In this document: piece by piece, positions 26,560 to 34,639 of the stretch
Layout: every line of letters starts with the position of its first letter
Position numbering within the stretch: position 1 is the stretch's first letter
From: Chloroflexota bacterium
GTDB lineage: Bacteria; Chloroflexota; Dehalococcoidia; JACQUA01
Direction of reading: 5' to 3'
Assembly (NCBI GenBank): GCA_016210565.1
Contig: JACQUA010000352.1
Coordinates: 1 to 40,072, forward strand
DNA length: 40,072 nt
The notes under the pieces: model-generated
Databases searched by the model: none
What the model was told of the DNA's origin: nothing
What the model saw: the letters and a program-made list of their open reading frames with translations, nothing else
Program-made: the position numbers and the translations under genes

Positions 26560-27795
26560 CTACACCGCCAGCTTGTCCAGCTCGAAGGCTTTGTGCAGGG
26601 CGCGCACGGCTTTGGGCACCAGCGCCTCGTCCACAATGCAGGTAATTCGTATTTCTGCGGTGGTGATGAGCTGGATGTTGATGTCCTCTTTGAACAGCGT
26701 GGTGAACATCCTGGCTGCGTACCCCGGTGTGTTCTGCATGCCGGTGCCGACGATGCTGACCTTGCCCAGCCGGGAATCACTGGCGACTTCCCGGGCGCCC
26801 AGGCTTTTCGCCACCGGCTCCACCACCCGCAGAGCCTTGGCCAGGTCGGTCCGCGCCACCGTGAAGGTGAGGTCGGCAAGGTTGTTGATGCTGGCGTTCT
26901 GTACAATCGTATCCACGCTGATGCCCCCGTCAGCCAGGGGTTGAAAGATCTGGGCTGCCACACCGGGCTTGTCGGGGATGCCCAGAACGGTGATTTTGGC
27001 CACATTGAGGTCCTGGGCAATGCCGCGCACTTTGTTCCTTATCTCCATGGGGACTCCTCCGTGAATCAAGGTACCTGGCGCCTCGAGGAAACTGGAGGCT
27101 ACCAGAATGGGCATGTTGTAGGCTTCGCCGAGCTCCACGGCGCGGTTGTGCATCACCTTGCTGCCGTAGCTCGCCAGCTCCAGCATCTCTTCGTAGCCGA
27201 TTTCCTTGAGCTTGACCGCTTCGGGCACCAGCCGCGGGTCAGCGGTGTAAACTCCTTCAACATCCGTGTAGATTTCGCAGGCGTCGGCCTTCAGGGCTAT
27301 GGCCAGGGCGACGGCGGTGGTGTCGGAACCGCCCCGGCCCAGGGTGGTGGTATCTGCTTCCAGGGTGGAGCCAGAGGTCATCCCCTGGAAACCCGCCACG
27401 ATGACGATTTTGCCGGCATCGATCTCCCTGAGTATCCGCTGAGGGTCAACCCTGGCTATCCGGCCCCGGCTGTGCGAGTTGTCGGTCTGGATGCCGGCCT
27501 GGGCGCCGGTGAGGCTGACGGCATCGTACCACAGCGCGCGCAGGGCCATGGCCATCAGCGTGCAGGAAACTAACTCGCCCGTTGACAGCAGGACATCGAG
27601 CTCTCTTTCATCGGGTTCGCTGGTTATCTGCTGGGCAAGTCTTATCAGATTGTTCGTAGTGTTGCCCATAGCCGATACCACCACCACCACCCGGTTGCCT
27701 TTTTCCTTGGTGGCGGCGATGCGCTGCGCTACCCTTCTTATCTTGTCAGCGTCAGCGACCGAGCTCCCTCCGTATTTCTGGACTATCAAAGCCAT
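26560..27795 (-). CDS. lysC: Aspartate kinase
   Basis: This 411-residue monofunctional aspartokinase phosphorylates aspartate, the first step to lysine, threonine and methionine. Evidence: VQKYGGSSVAD at the N-terminus, STGELVSCTLMA, SRGRIARVDPQRI, TTLGRGGSDTTAVALAIAL and EIYTDVEGVYTADPR in the kinase domain, then two ACT domains in the last 145 residues (ITVLGIPDKPGVAAQIF; VSIVGTGMQNTPGYAARMF), the usual site of feedback inhibition by lysine or threonine. ATG at 27795 fits MALIVQKYGGSS. It lies 170 bp downstream of thrB, with repeats between, and the two enzymes act in the same pathway. An AT-rich leader with tandem TTCTACC units precedes it. Confidence 0.96.
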   Translation of the reverse strand: MALIVQKYGGSSVADADKIRRVAQRIAATKEKGNRVVVVVSAMGNTTNNLIRLAQQITSEPDERELDVLLSTGELVSCTLMAMALRALWYDAVSLTGAQAGIQTDNSHSRGRIARVDPQRILREIDAGKIVIVAGFQGMTSGSTLEADTTTLGRGGSDTTAVALAIALKADACEIYTDVEGVYTADPRLVPEAVKLKEIGYEEMLELASYGSKVMHNRAVELGEAYNMPILVASSFLEAPGTLIHGGVPMEIRNKVRGIAQDLNVAKITVLGIPDKPGVAAQIFQPLADGGISVDTIVQNASINNLADLTFTVARTDLAKALRVVEPVAKSLGAREVASDSRLGKVSIVGTGMQNTPGYAARMFTTLFKEDINIQLITTAEIRITCIVDEALVPKAVRALHKAFELDKLAV

Positions 27796-27849
27796 ATGGT
27801 ATCCTCCGAATCCCGAAGATTCGTGCTCCCTATTCTACAACAAAAAGCG

Positions 27850-27952
27850 GTCAGCTTTCAGCCGTCAGCAGTCAGTTTTCAGGGCTGATCTACAACTTTC
27901 AAAGTCCACAACCTTCTACCTTCTACCTTCTACCTTCTACCTTCTAACCTTA
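27850..27952. repeat. Repeat tract between thrB and lysC
   Basis: AGCTTTCAGCCGTCAGCAG (copy of the CAGC family) is followed by about five tandem TTCTACC units at 27912-27947 and degenerate CCTTA units up to the thrB stop. Confidence 0.75.
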
Positions 27953-27967
27953 CAAACCTTATGAACC

Positions 27968-28897
27968 TTATAAACCCCTTACGTGCGCCCCCCTCACGAC
28001 AGGCCCGGTAATCACTATCTTGCCCGCCACTCCCTCTCTGGCGCCGGCCCTCAGCATCGCCTCGCCGATGCGGGCCGGCTGTCTTTTCGCCAAGGCCAGG
28101 ATGGTAGAGCCGCTGCCCGAGAGAAATACGCCGCCGGCCCCGGCGCCGAGGGCCGCCTGAAAAATCTGCTCCATGGCCGGGAAAAGCATCTGCCGCTGCG
28201 GCTGGTGCAGCCGGTCCTCCGTTGCCCAGCGCAGGTATCTGCTCTGCGAGGTGACCAGGGAGTTGACCAGCAGCGCCACGCGCGACAGGTTGAATATGGC
28301 GTCGCCCCGGGGGACCAGGGGCGAAAGCACCGCCCGGGCCTTTTCGGTGGGCATCTCGAAGTCGGGAATGAAAAGCACCGTTTCTATCTTCTCGCCGACA
28401 GGCACCCGGCTATGCAGAAAGATATCGTTGTCTTTGAATACCACCTGGCAGCCTCCGAAGATGGCCGGGGCGACATTATCCCCGTGCCCTTCGATGGCGG
28501 CCGCTTCCTGCAGGATTTCAGTCCTCCCCGCCGGACGGCCCAGCAGGTGGTTCGCGGCGACGAGGCCGGAAACGATGGCGGCGGCGCTGCTGCCCAGACC
28601 GCGGAAGAGGGGTATGCGGTTCTTGCAGCGAAGGGCCAGCGCCGGCGGCTCCTCCCCCCGCTTGAGATAGAACCCCTGGAGCGCCTGGAAAATGATGTTC
28701 CTTTCGTCCCGGGGCAGGCTGTCATGGCCCTCCCCTTCGATTTCGATGGTGAGCCGGGCGGCTGGCGCCACCGCAACTTCGTTCCACAGATTGAGGGCCA
28801 TGCCCAGGCAGTCGAAACCCGGGCCCATGTTCGCGGTCGTCGCCGGCGCCCGGACAATGAAGCTAGGGCCGGGCAATCTTTCTCCGGATGAACACAT
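27968..28897 (-). CDS. thrB: Homoserine kinase
   Basis: This GHMP-family kinase phosphorylates homoserine in threonine synthesis. Motifs: VRAPATTANMGPGFDCLGMAL at the N-terminus, the ATP loop PLFRGLGSSAAAIVSGLVAAN near residues 94-114, and the C-terminal GAGAGGVFLSGSGSTILAL. The longest start is ATG at 28897 (309 residues), overlapping the preceding gene by 35 bases without a ribosome site. A TTG at 28876 has GGAG at a good distance and leaves MPGPSFIVRAPATT, closer to the family N-terminus, so it may be the true start (302 residues). It sits in a minus-strand unit with the small membrane protein and lysC. Confidence 0.94.
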   Translation of the reverse strand: MCSSGERLPGPSFIVRAPATTANMGPGFDCLGMALNLWNEVAVAPAARLTIEIEGEGHDSLPRDERNIIFQALQGFYLKRGEEPPALALRCKNRIPLFRGLGSSAAAIVSGLVAANHLLGRPAGRTEILQEAAAIEGHGDNVAPAIFGGCQVVFKDNDIFLHSRVPVGEKIETVLFIPDFEMPTEKARAVLSPLVPRGDAIFNLSRVALLVNSLVTSQSRYLRWATEDRLHQPQRQMLFPAMEQIFQAALGAGAGGVFLSGSGSTILALAKRQPARIGEAMLRAGAREGVAGKIVITGPVVRGAHVRGL

Positions 28898-29249
28898 TCG
28901 TCAGATACGCCGCAAGGAACCCGGTGAATCCAAAGATCAGTCCGTCGGCGAAGGTGGCCGGGAGGGCCCCGGCAACGGCCTGGCCGCGCCCCTGAAGCAG
29001 CAGCAGTAATGGGGCGGTCCACCAGGAAAGGAGGCCGACCCCCACCGAGATGACAGCGTGCCGGCTGATGATCCCGTAGCCGGCGGTGAAATACAGAGGT
29101 ACGAAAACGGGTACTTGCGTCCGGAAGAGCGCCCGTTCCAGCGCGGTGGCCAGGTCCGGAGCGAAATAGAAGAGCAGTCCCTGGGCCAAAATCACCAGCA
29201 TCGCCCAGAGCACGTAACGTCGCTTGCTGTGGTAAAAACGCCTGTACAT
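28863..29249 (-). CDS. Small multi-pass membrane protein, unknown function
   Basis: This 128-residue protein has about four hydrophobic segments (13-30, 48-62, 65-85, 102-121), a basic N-terminus (MYRRFYHSKRR) and a basic C-terminus (IRRKIARP). I do not recognise a family. Its 3' end overlaps the start of thrB by 14 to 35 bases, which implies co-translation. A perfect inverted repeat brackets its start codon. A link with amino-acid transport is possible from position but is not shown by the sequence. Confidence 0.65.
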   Translation of the reverse strand: MYRRFYHSKRRYVLWAMLVILAQGLLFYFAPDLATALERALFRTQVPVFVPLYFTAGYGIISRHAVISVGVGLLSWWTAPLLLLLQGRGQAVAGALPATFADGLIFGFTGFLAAYLTNVFIRRKIARP

Positions 29250-29271
29250 CGGTTCGCCTATTTTACCACAG
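29227..29271 (-). promoter_or_regulatory. Inverted repeat and extended -10 at the start of the membrane-protein gene
   Basis: CTGTGGTAAAA (29227-29237) and its exact complement (29261-29271) bracket the ATG at 29249. On the minus strand the right arm contains TGGTAAAAT, a fair extended -10, which would give an almost leaderless transcript. Whether it acts as promoter, operator or hairpin cannot be settled by eye. Confidence 0.4.
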
Positions 29272-29363
29272 GTCAGGCGCGGTAGTATCGCCCGCAGGTG
29301 CTATCAGGATTCAAGACTAGTCCGTCAACAATCAAATCGTGCAAAACATGGAAGGAAAAAGAT

Positions 29364-29498
29364 GGAACCACGAATAAACACTAATGAACACGAAATAATC
29401 TGCAAAGGGCCGGGACGGGGAATCGTCACCAATTCGCTGAACCCATACTGGAACGGGAAAGACTATTCGCGTCTATTCGTGTTCATTCGTGGTTCGAA
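29364..29498. repeat. CACGAATAAACAC inverted pair
   Basis: ACCACGAATAAACACTAATG and its facing partner CGTCTATTCGTGTTCATTCG (29470-29489) form arms about 70 bases apart. The family also occurs at 10189 and 34706-34820. The whole gap 29250-30108 lacks a credible gene. Confidence 0.75.
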
Positions 29499-29816
29499 TT
29501 ATCAACGCTTATTGGCTCCGGCTCGTCCGGATCAGAAGATTCGAAGATTAAAGATTCCCCCTCCCAGCCCCAAACCGTCAACCCTCTGCAATCTGCAATC
29601 TGCAATCTAGAATCCATTGGGCGTCGAAACCCCGGCCGCCAACCCGGCGCGACCCCATGCATCGCGGGTCGCCACGGTCGCCGCCAAATCCAATTCGCCC
29701 CGGTATCTCTGCGTTCCCGGCGCCTCTGTGGTGAATTTTCTTCTTTTGACCGGTGCACCAGGACCGGAACTTTGCGAAAAGGATGAAAAAGCTCTACACT
29801 GTTTATTAAGAAGGGG

Positions 29817-29985
29817 CGGGACGTAGCTCACGGCTTTAGCCTGTTTGTTAAGTAGGGGTGGGGCGTAGCTCACGGCTTTAGACTGTTTGTTAAGTAGGGG
29901 TGGGGCGTAGCTCATGGCTTTAGCCTGTTTGTTAAGTAGGGGTGGGGCGTAGCTCACGGCTTTAGCCTTGCGGGGTGGGGAACAA
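29817..29985. repeat. 42-bp tandem repeat, about four copies
   Basis: The unit begins GTAGCTCACGGCTTTAGCC and ends AAGTAGGGGTGGGGC. GTAG starts at 29823, 29865, 29907 and 29949, exactly 42 bp apart, with few differences. 42 is a multiple of three, which creates a spurious open frame on the minus strand. Related single copy at 39847. Confidence 0.85.
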
Positions 29986-30108
29986 GCCCAGCGTCCACAC
30001 AGGACATGCATAAGACGGGTTATAGCTCAGAAACGCGCCCTCCAGATAGAGTGAGGGACCCTTTTCCACCCTGAGGCCCTTCTCCCGGTTACCTTGTGGA
30101 AAGTCTAA

Positions 30109-31134
30109 ATGAACATTAGCGCCAACCGGGCAATCGTTATTGCCTCAATCGCTGTCGTTGCTGGTTTTCTGCTCACCAGCAATCGCGATTACCGGTGGAT
30201 TGGTCATTTGATCGCCGGTCTGGCAACTGCCGGTTTTCTGGCGGGGACCGTGGCCTGCGGTACCGCACTCGCCGGAAGGCTGAAGAGGCCTCCCGGGCCG
30301 GGCAAATTCAGACTCCACCGGAAACTCGGCATTGTCGTGGGGGTCGCCGCGAGCGCCACTTTTTCCTATGGCCTCTGGGTGATGCTGCCCCAGGGGAAAC
30401 GCTTGCTCGATACCGTCCACGGATGGTTCGGGATCGCCATCGTGACACTGGCCTTCTTCCAGATCATCCCCAGTCTCGCACGGAGAAGCCGCAGGCGCAT
30501 AAGGTTCATCCACCGCTGGACCGGCTATGCGCTGACCGGTCTGGTACTCCTCCAGGGTGCTCTCGGCGCTCTTATGTCGCCCGTATTTACCCCTTCGTGG
30601 CAAATCGCCAGGGTGACATTGCCGTGGCTGGCATCGATGGAAGAGCCGTGGCGCCCCGACGGCATAATAAGTCCCAGGGAGTACTACATATCACGTGTCG
30701 TGGACGATGGCAATTACGAAATACACTACCGCAGCGATGGCGTCTATATTTATGTGGGGCTGAGAGCCAGGACCACCGGGTGGCTGGGGGTTGGCATCGA
30801 GGCGGGCGAGGGGATGGGGATGGAAAATGCCAGCATCGTCTTTGGCTATGTGAACGCCGGGGAAGTCAAGGTCTTTGATTCCTTCGGCGCCGCCAAACAC
30901 CGGCATGCGCCGGATACCGAACTGGGTGGTAAAGATGACGTTCTCGAATCCGGCGGCCAGGAGAAAGACGGGTTCACGGTAATCGAGTTCAAACGGTTGG
31001 TGAATACAGGGGACAAGTTCGATATCGCCCTGGGGGTGGGTGTTCACAGCATCATCTGGGCCTACGGTACGAATGACGACTCGCCGATGCACGTTGCCCG
31101 GGGGCGGGTAGAAATCGATGTCAGGCCAAGGTAG
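30109..31134 (+). CDS. Cytochrome b561-like membrane domain fused to C-terminal DOMON domain
   Basis: This 341-residue protein starts with about five membrane helices (8-23, 33-57, 73-92, 104-121, 135-158). Four histidines lie at helix ends (H33, H70, H104, H135), in the spacing expected for two b-type hemes of the b561 type. A soluble DOMON-like beta-sandwich follows (about 185-341: NYEIHYRSDGVYIYVGLRA, GWLGVGI, DSPMHVARGRVEI). DOMON domains of this kind can bind heme b through Met and His; Met235/Met237 and H328 are candidates. The likely role is electron transfer across the membrane to or from an extracellular redox partner (inference). No cytochrome c motif (CxxCH) is present. The start ATG at 30109 has a weak ribosome site. 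Confidence 0.8.
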   Translation: MNISANRAIVIASIAVVAGFLLTSNRDYRWIGHLIAGLATAGFLAGTVACGTALAGRLKRPPGPGKFRLHRKLGIVVGVAASATFSYGLWVMLPQGKRLLDTVHGWFGIAIVTLAFFQIIPSLARRSRRRIRFIHRWTGYALTGLVLLQGALGALMSPVFTPSWQIARVTLPWLASMEEPWRPDGIISPREYYISRVVDDGNYEIHYRSDGVYIYVGLRARTTGWLGVGIEAGEGMGMENASIVFGYVNAGEVKVFDSFGAAKHRHAPDTELGGKDDVLESGGQEKDGFTVIEFKRLVNTGDKFDIALGVGVHSIIWAYGTNDDSPMHVARGRVEIDVRPR

Positions 31135-31150
31135 TCAAGGCAGCTATGAT

Positions 31151-31179
31151 TTGTCCCCGCGGCCAAAGCAGGCTATAAT
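31151..31179 (+). promoter_or_regulatory. Promoter of tRNA-Pro
   Basis: TTGTCC (31151-31156), 17 bases and a perfect TATAAT (31174-31179) lie 59 bases before the tRNA. Confidence 0.75.
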
Positions 31180-31237
31180 GTACCAGAGTTTGGCCCATTG
31201 CCGTGCCGACTCTGGACTCCAGACTCGCAGACTCTAT

Positions 31238-31315
31238 CGGGGCGTAGCGCAGTTCGGTTAGCGCGCAGCGTTCGGGACGCTGAGGTCGGTGGTTCGAATC
31301 CACTCGCCCCGACCA
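31238..31315 (+). tRNA. tRNA-Pro (anticodon CGG)
   Basis: A complete cloverleaf of 78 bases including an encoded CCA. The acceptor stem is CGGGGCG paired with CGCCCCG, the D stem GCGC/GCGC, the anticodon stem CAGCG/CGCTG with loop TTCGGGA giving anticodon CGG (reads CCG), and the T arm has loop TTCGAAT. The discriminator base is A. No intron. Confidence 0.97.
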
Positions 31316-31494
31316 CCTTCGTCAACAAGCAGCGGCAACGGGGAGGATGTTATCGGGGAGCTTCACACCGTCTAAGGTTCCCGGCGAATTCCTGTCCGGC
31401 CGGCGATTTTCATTTTCTGTGGCTTCGGGGTTGAGCGGAAGGATCGGAATGGCTGCGGGGCCAGACAGCCTCCGTCAGTGTCCGAGCTGCAGAG

Positions 31495-31794
31495 CTATAA
31501 GGTCTCTTTGAGGGCCTCCGCCGCCGTGTAGATACACCCCACGCCGCATATGTATTGACCCACTCTCAACGCTTCTCCAATTTCTTCCCTGGTAGCTCCA
31601 GCCTCCATCGCCGAACGGGCCAATGACGCCACACCGCCCACAGATCCCTGAGTGGCGTCCAGGGTCATGGCAATGAGAAGTTTGTATTTCCTGGGCAAGG
31701 CGCCATCGGCGAGCGCCAGGGCCCTGGTGTTTTCAACATGTTTGAGTAGCTCCGGGTCGAGTTTCTGGAAGACCTTCAACGGATGTTCGGGCAT
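31495..31794 (-). CDS. Carboxymuconolactone decarboxylase (AhpD-like) family protein without CxxC
   Basis: This 99-residue all-helical protein matches the CMD family by layout: a dimerisation helix (LLKHVENTRALALADGALPRKYKLLIAMTLDA) followed by AMEAGATREEIGEALRVG. AhpD-type members have CxxCxxxH near residues 50-57; here the stretch is GSVGGVASLAR without Cys or His. Two cysteines occur later instead (YICGVGC, C83 and C87). A peroxidase-type reaction is therefore doubtful; a decarboxylase or a different redox role is possible. ATG at 31794 follows AAAGGAGT, a strong ribosome site. It stands alone between repeat-rich gaps. Confidence 0.85.
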   Translation of the reverse strand: MPEHPLKVFQKLDPELLKHVENTRALALADGALPRKYKLLIAMTLDATQGSVGGVASLARSAMEAGATREEIGEALRVGQYICGVGCIYTAAEALKETL

Positions 31795-31888
31795 GGGTAC
31801 TCCTTTCGGTTTTGCGGAACGCGGTTAACCCGTTTTGATGCCTGCGCTATCCTGTGCTTTGCTTTTCCCCGCAGCGAAGTTGCTCCTG

Positions 31889-32420
31889 ATACAAACGCAC
31901 TGATACAAGGGCACTAAATGATGACGAATAGTCTCACACAAAGGGACGAAGGGCACAAAGGACACAAAGGGATCTTTGGGCAGGGGGACCTGGCAAAACA
32001 ACACCATACTTATCTCAGTGTTTCCGTATTCTTTGTGTCTCTGTGCCTTTGTGTGGAAACCGTATCCCCCGGTGATTAATACTGCCATGCGGCATTTATT
32101 ATTGCGTTTGTATTAAATCATGACGCGCAGTCTCACACAAAGACAAAGCACACAAAGAAATCTGCGTGGAGGAGGGGCTAGTCCCAGATCGCGTTTCTTA
32201 CGTCCCGGTGTTCTTCGTGTCATTGTGGGAAAACGCTTCCTTTCGCGACCAGCAGGGCGAAGCAGCATTTATCCCGGATTATGCATGGATGGGGTGCGGC
32301 GTAGCGCATGCCCCCGAACCGGTCGGGGGCTTGCCGGGGTGGTCGTCGTCCCCACCCGGAGAGATGAAGCTGTGCACTACATCCCCCGCGCAGATGCATA
32401 ATGCAGCATTTATTTACCAT
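31889..32420. repeat. ACACAAAG / ATACAAACGC composite elements
   Basis: The gap 31795-32444 holds no gene. A first unit runs from GATACAAACGCAC (31889) to GCGTTTGTATTA (32115), with inner arms TCACACAAAG and CTTTGTGTGG. A second, partly overlapping unit follows to about 32275, and a further ATAATGCAGCATTTAT stretch lies at about 32400. They are long composite inverted repeats. Confidence 0.75.
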
Positions 32421-32444
32421 CGCGTCCGTTTCAGAGGAACCCTG

Positions 32445-32666
32445 TTACGTCACCGAGATGGCTTTCTGCGGGCAGAAACTTACGCATTCGAGGCAACCCG
32501 TGCATTGCGAAGGGAACATGGCGAAAATAACCCAGTCGCCGGCTGCCACTCCCCGTTCTCTCAGCCGGCCCGGATAAGTTCCAAATAGCTTCTCCGGACA
32601 GCGGTCCAGGCAAAGGCGGCAATCCAGTGGTTTGCTACAAGCTTGTTTGTCTATCTTAATCTTCAT
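32445..32666 (-). CDS. Small ferredoxin-type protein (two [4Fe-4S] sites)
   Basis: This 73-residue protein has two Cys clusters. The second is standard, CTGCLECVSFCP (C55, C58, C61, C65). The first is spaced C10-x5-C16-x2-C19-x3-C23-P, which differs from the usual CxxCxxC. It is probably an electron carrier. ATG at 32666 is chosen; a GTG at 32690 would add eight residues and overlap the preceding gene. It lies 17 bases after the larger iron-sulfur protein, so the two are co-transcribed and may work together. Confidence 0.82.
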   Translation of the reverse strand: MKIKIDKQACSKPLDCRLCLDRCPEKLFGTYPGRLRERGVAAGDWVIFAMFPSQCTGCLECVSFCPQKAISVT

Positions 32667-32683
32667 TTCTTGCTCTGCGCTTT

Positions 32684-33490
32684 CTACCACGGCAACCTGG
32701 CAAAGTCAGTCCTGGCCTTCAGCCTGATAGCTTCCTTGTCGCACACCGTCCGGCAGACGCCGCAACCGTAGCACTGCATCGTGTCGATGGTGACTCTCTT
32801 CATGGTCACCGAATGGTGAATGGCCCCGAACTGACACTGCAACAGGCACTTCTTGCAACCATTGCACAAATCCCAATCAACCAGCCCCACGTACTCAGCC
32901 CGGAACATGTTCTTCATCAGCTTTGACTTCACGTTGAGACGGTAAGCCACACAATCCTGGTCGCAGTTGCATATGCCGCCGATATAGGGCGTCTTGAAAG
33001 TCCAGATAGAGTGCACCAGTCCCTGCTTGTCGAACAATCGCAACAGTTTCCTGGACTCGTCTTTCCCCAGCACTTCCAGGCTATGCGAATAGTCCGGATA
33101 TTCCCCCAGGAAACCTGACGGATCAATGCCTAAGCCGAAGCAATACCGTTCCTGGCGGCCGGTGGTGACCTGACGGCAGACACAGGGCAGGCGCACGACC
33201 GAATCCTGCATGTCCAAAATACGCTCTGCATCTTCTATAGGTACAATCTGCCCCCAATGCTCCGTCTTTTGCCGGCGCGTAACCATTCGTCTGACGATGC
33301 GCCCCAGGACCGGCTTGTTCGCTATCCTGTCAAGCGTGGCTACCGATTTGCCGTACTGCTCTTCGAAGCGCGCCATGAAATGCTCGGTGAAGTCTTCCCT
33401 CCCCTTTTGCTCCCACAGCTCACGGGAATAGTTACTCATGGTGAGATACCATTTCTGACCTTCGCCGTGCCGGGTACAGAATTCGCACAT
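32684..33490 (-). CDS. Cysteine-rich 4Fe-4S protein with N-terminal CxxCxxHG motif
   Basis: This 268-residue protein begins MCEFCTRHGEGQKWYL, an N-terminal CxxCxxHG signature seen in a family of uncharacterised iron-sulfur proteins of anaerobes. The middle has LPCVCRQVTTGRQERYCFGLG and GGICNCDQDC, and the C-terminal quarter carries two ferredoxin clusters, LCNGCKKCLLQC and QCYGCGVCRTVC. No signal peptide or membrane segment is present. It could be the input module for electron transfer to the small ferredoxin encoded next. The enzyme it serves is not visible; the function is not established. Confidence 0.8.
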   Translation of the reverse strand: MCEFCTRHGEGQKWYLTMSNYSRELWEQKGREDFTEHFMARFEEQYGKSVATLDRIANKPVLGRIVRRMVTRRQKTEHWGQIVPIEDAERILDMQDSVVRLPCVCRQVTTGRQERYCFGLGIDPSGFLGEYPDYSHSLEVLGKDESRKLLRLFDKQGLVHSIWTFKTPYIGGICNCDQDCVAYRLNVKSKLMKNMFRAEYVGLVDWDLCNGCKKCLLQCQFGAIHHSVTMKRVTIDTMQCYGCGVCRTVCDKEAIRLKARTDFARLPW

Positions 33491-33599
33491 GTGGTCCTCC
33501 TTCTGCTATGGCCCAAACCTTTTTTGCGCCGCATTACGGGTTCATCGCTATTTTAAGCGGTGAACATCCCGGATGCAACAGGCAAACCTGCTCCTGTCA

Positions 33600-33690
33600 T
33601 TCGAACAAGACCTCACAGGTTTCGGACGGCACGGCCCCAGGGGCCAACGCCGGTGTTCGCCCGCGCGGGCAGGCCCATAGGTCTGCCCCT
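33600..33690. repeat. GTAGGGGCAGACC hairpin element at the SDR stop
   Basis: Read on the minus strand, GTAGGGGCAGACC, TATG, GGCCTGCCC and a GCGCGGGC arm form a hairpin. The TAG is the stop codon of the SDR gene. The region 33491-33688 has no credible gene. Confidence 0.65.
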
Positions 33691-34636
33691 ACGGGGGGCA
33701 TGGGTGTATCCCGGGCACCGAGGTGAGCGCCGACCGGGTGGAGTGGGCAGGCTGCCAGCCCAGTTCGCGCTTGATCCGGCTGTTACCGGCCGTCCACCGG
33801 TACATGACAAAAGGCAGGTAGGATGCGGGCACCGGTAGCAGCCGCAAGAACCAGAGGCTGGCCATCAAGGGGCGGATAAACCAGGGTGGATATTCGAAGA
33901 AGCGGTTGCGGGCTATCTCTGCTATCTGGCGCACGGGCAAGGTGTCATCAGGCGTCACGTTGTAGGCGCCGCGGGGTTGCTTTACGAGGACCGGCGCCAG
34001 CACGCGGGCCAGGTCGTCCTCGTGAAGGAACTGAATGGCCGGGTTGTGGCCCTTCGCCAGGGCGTGCCGGAAACCCCTGACCAGAATCAGGGTCCTGATG
34101 AAGTTGTCCACGTTTTTCCCCAGCACGATGCATGCCCTGAGCCGGGTGACAGCGATCTCGGGATGGTTCTTCTCGAACTGGTCGCAGAACTTCTCCACGA
34201 TGACTTTGTGATGGGCATAGGGAAAATCCGGGTTGCCGCGCAAGGGATGGTCTTCCTCGATCCATTCGGGATTGTCAGGGTGGGCGCCGTAGCAGGTGGT
34301 ACTGCCCACGAGAACGATGTGCCTCACCCCGGCTTGCCGGCAAGCTGTCATCAAATTCAGGGTCCCGTTGACATTCACGTCGTACATCATCAGATAGTCA
34401 TGGCTGGGGTTAAATATCCAGGCGAGGTGCAGGACCGAATCGGGCCGGGCATTCTTGAGGAATCCTGCCAGGTCCGGGCTGCGGATATCCAGGCGGTTAA
34501 ACCGGAATTTCGATGAATCGAAACCGGGGTCCGCGATATCGAGCCCTATGATATCGCTGACAGCCGGTTCTCGCTCCAGCGCTTCGACTGCCTTTTTACC
34601 CAGATAGCCTGAGACGCCCGTTATTGCGAGTTTCAT
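33689..34636 (-). CDS. NAD-dependent epimerase/dehydratase (extended SDR family)
   Basis: This 315-residue protein has the Rossmann loop GVSGYLG at 7-13, an acidic residue after beta-2 (LDIAD), the active-site serine/threonine region VGSTTCYG (110-117) and the catalytic YxxxK as YAHHK at 140-144. The sequence resembles nucleoside-diphosphate-sugar epimerases, but the sugar or lipid substrate cannot be told. The natural C-terminus is near LGWQPAHS; the last residues (about VPGIHPCPP) and the TAG come from a dispersed hairpin element. The ATG at 34636 has no clear ribosome site. Confidence 0.88.
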   Translation of the reverse strand: MKLAITGVSGYLGKKAVEALEREPAVSDIIGLDIADPGFDSSKFRFNRLDIRSPDLAGFLKNARPDSVLHLAWIFNPSHDYLMMYDVNVNGTLNLMTACRQAGVRHIVLVGSTTCYGAHPDNPEWIEEDHPLRGNPDFPYAHHKVIVEKFCDQFEKNHPEIAVTRLRACIVLGKNVDNFIRTLILVRGFRHALAKGHNPAIQFLHEDDLARVLAPVLVKQPRGAYNVTPDDTLPVRQIAEIARNRFFEYPPWFIRPLMASLWFLRLLPVPASYLPFVMYRWTAGNSRIKRELGWQPAHSTRSALTSVPGIHPCPP

Positions 34637-34639
34637 GGA

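Noticed and set aside
29607..30011. Minus-strand ORF with a four-fold 14-residue repeat
   Set aside because: It results from a 42-bp tandem DNA repeat whose length is a multiple of three; no ribosome site and the other half is made of dispersed repeats.
32120..32588. Overlapping plus-strand ORFs in the gap before the small ferredoxin
   Set aside because: They are composed of ACACAAAG repeats and antisense ferredoxin sequence; no domain.
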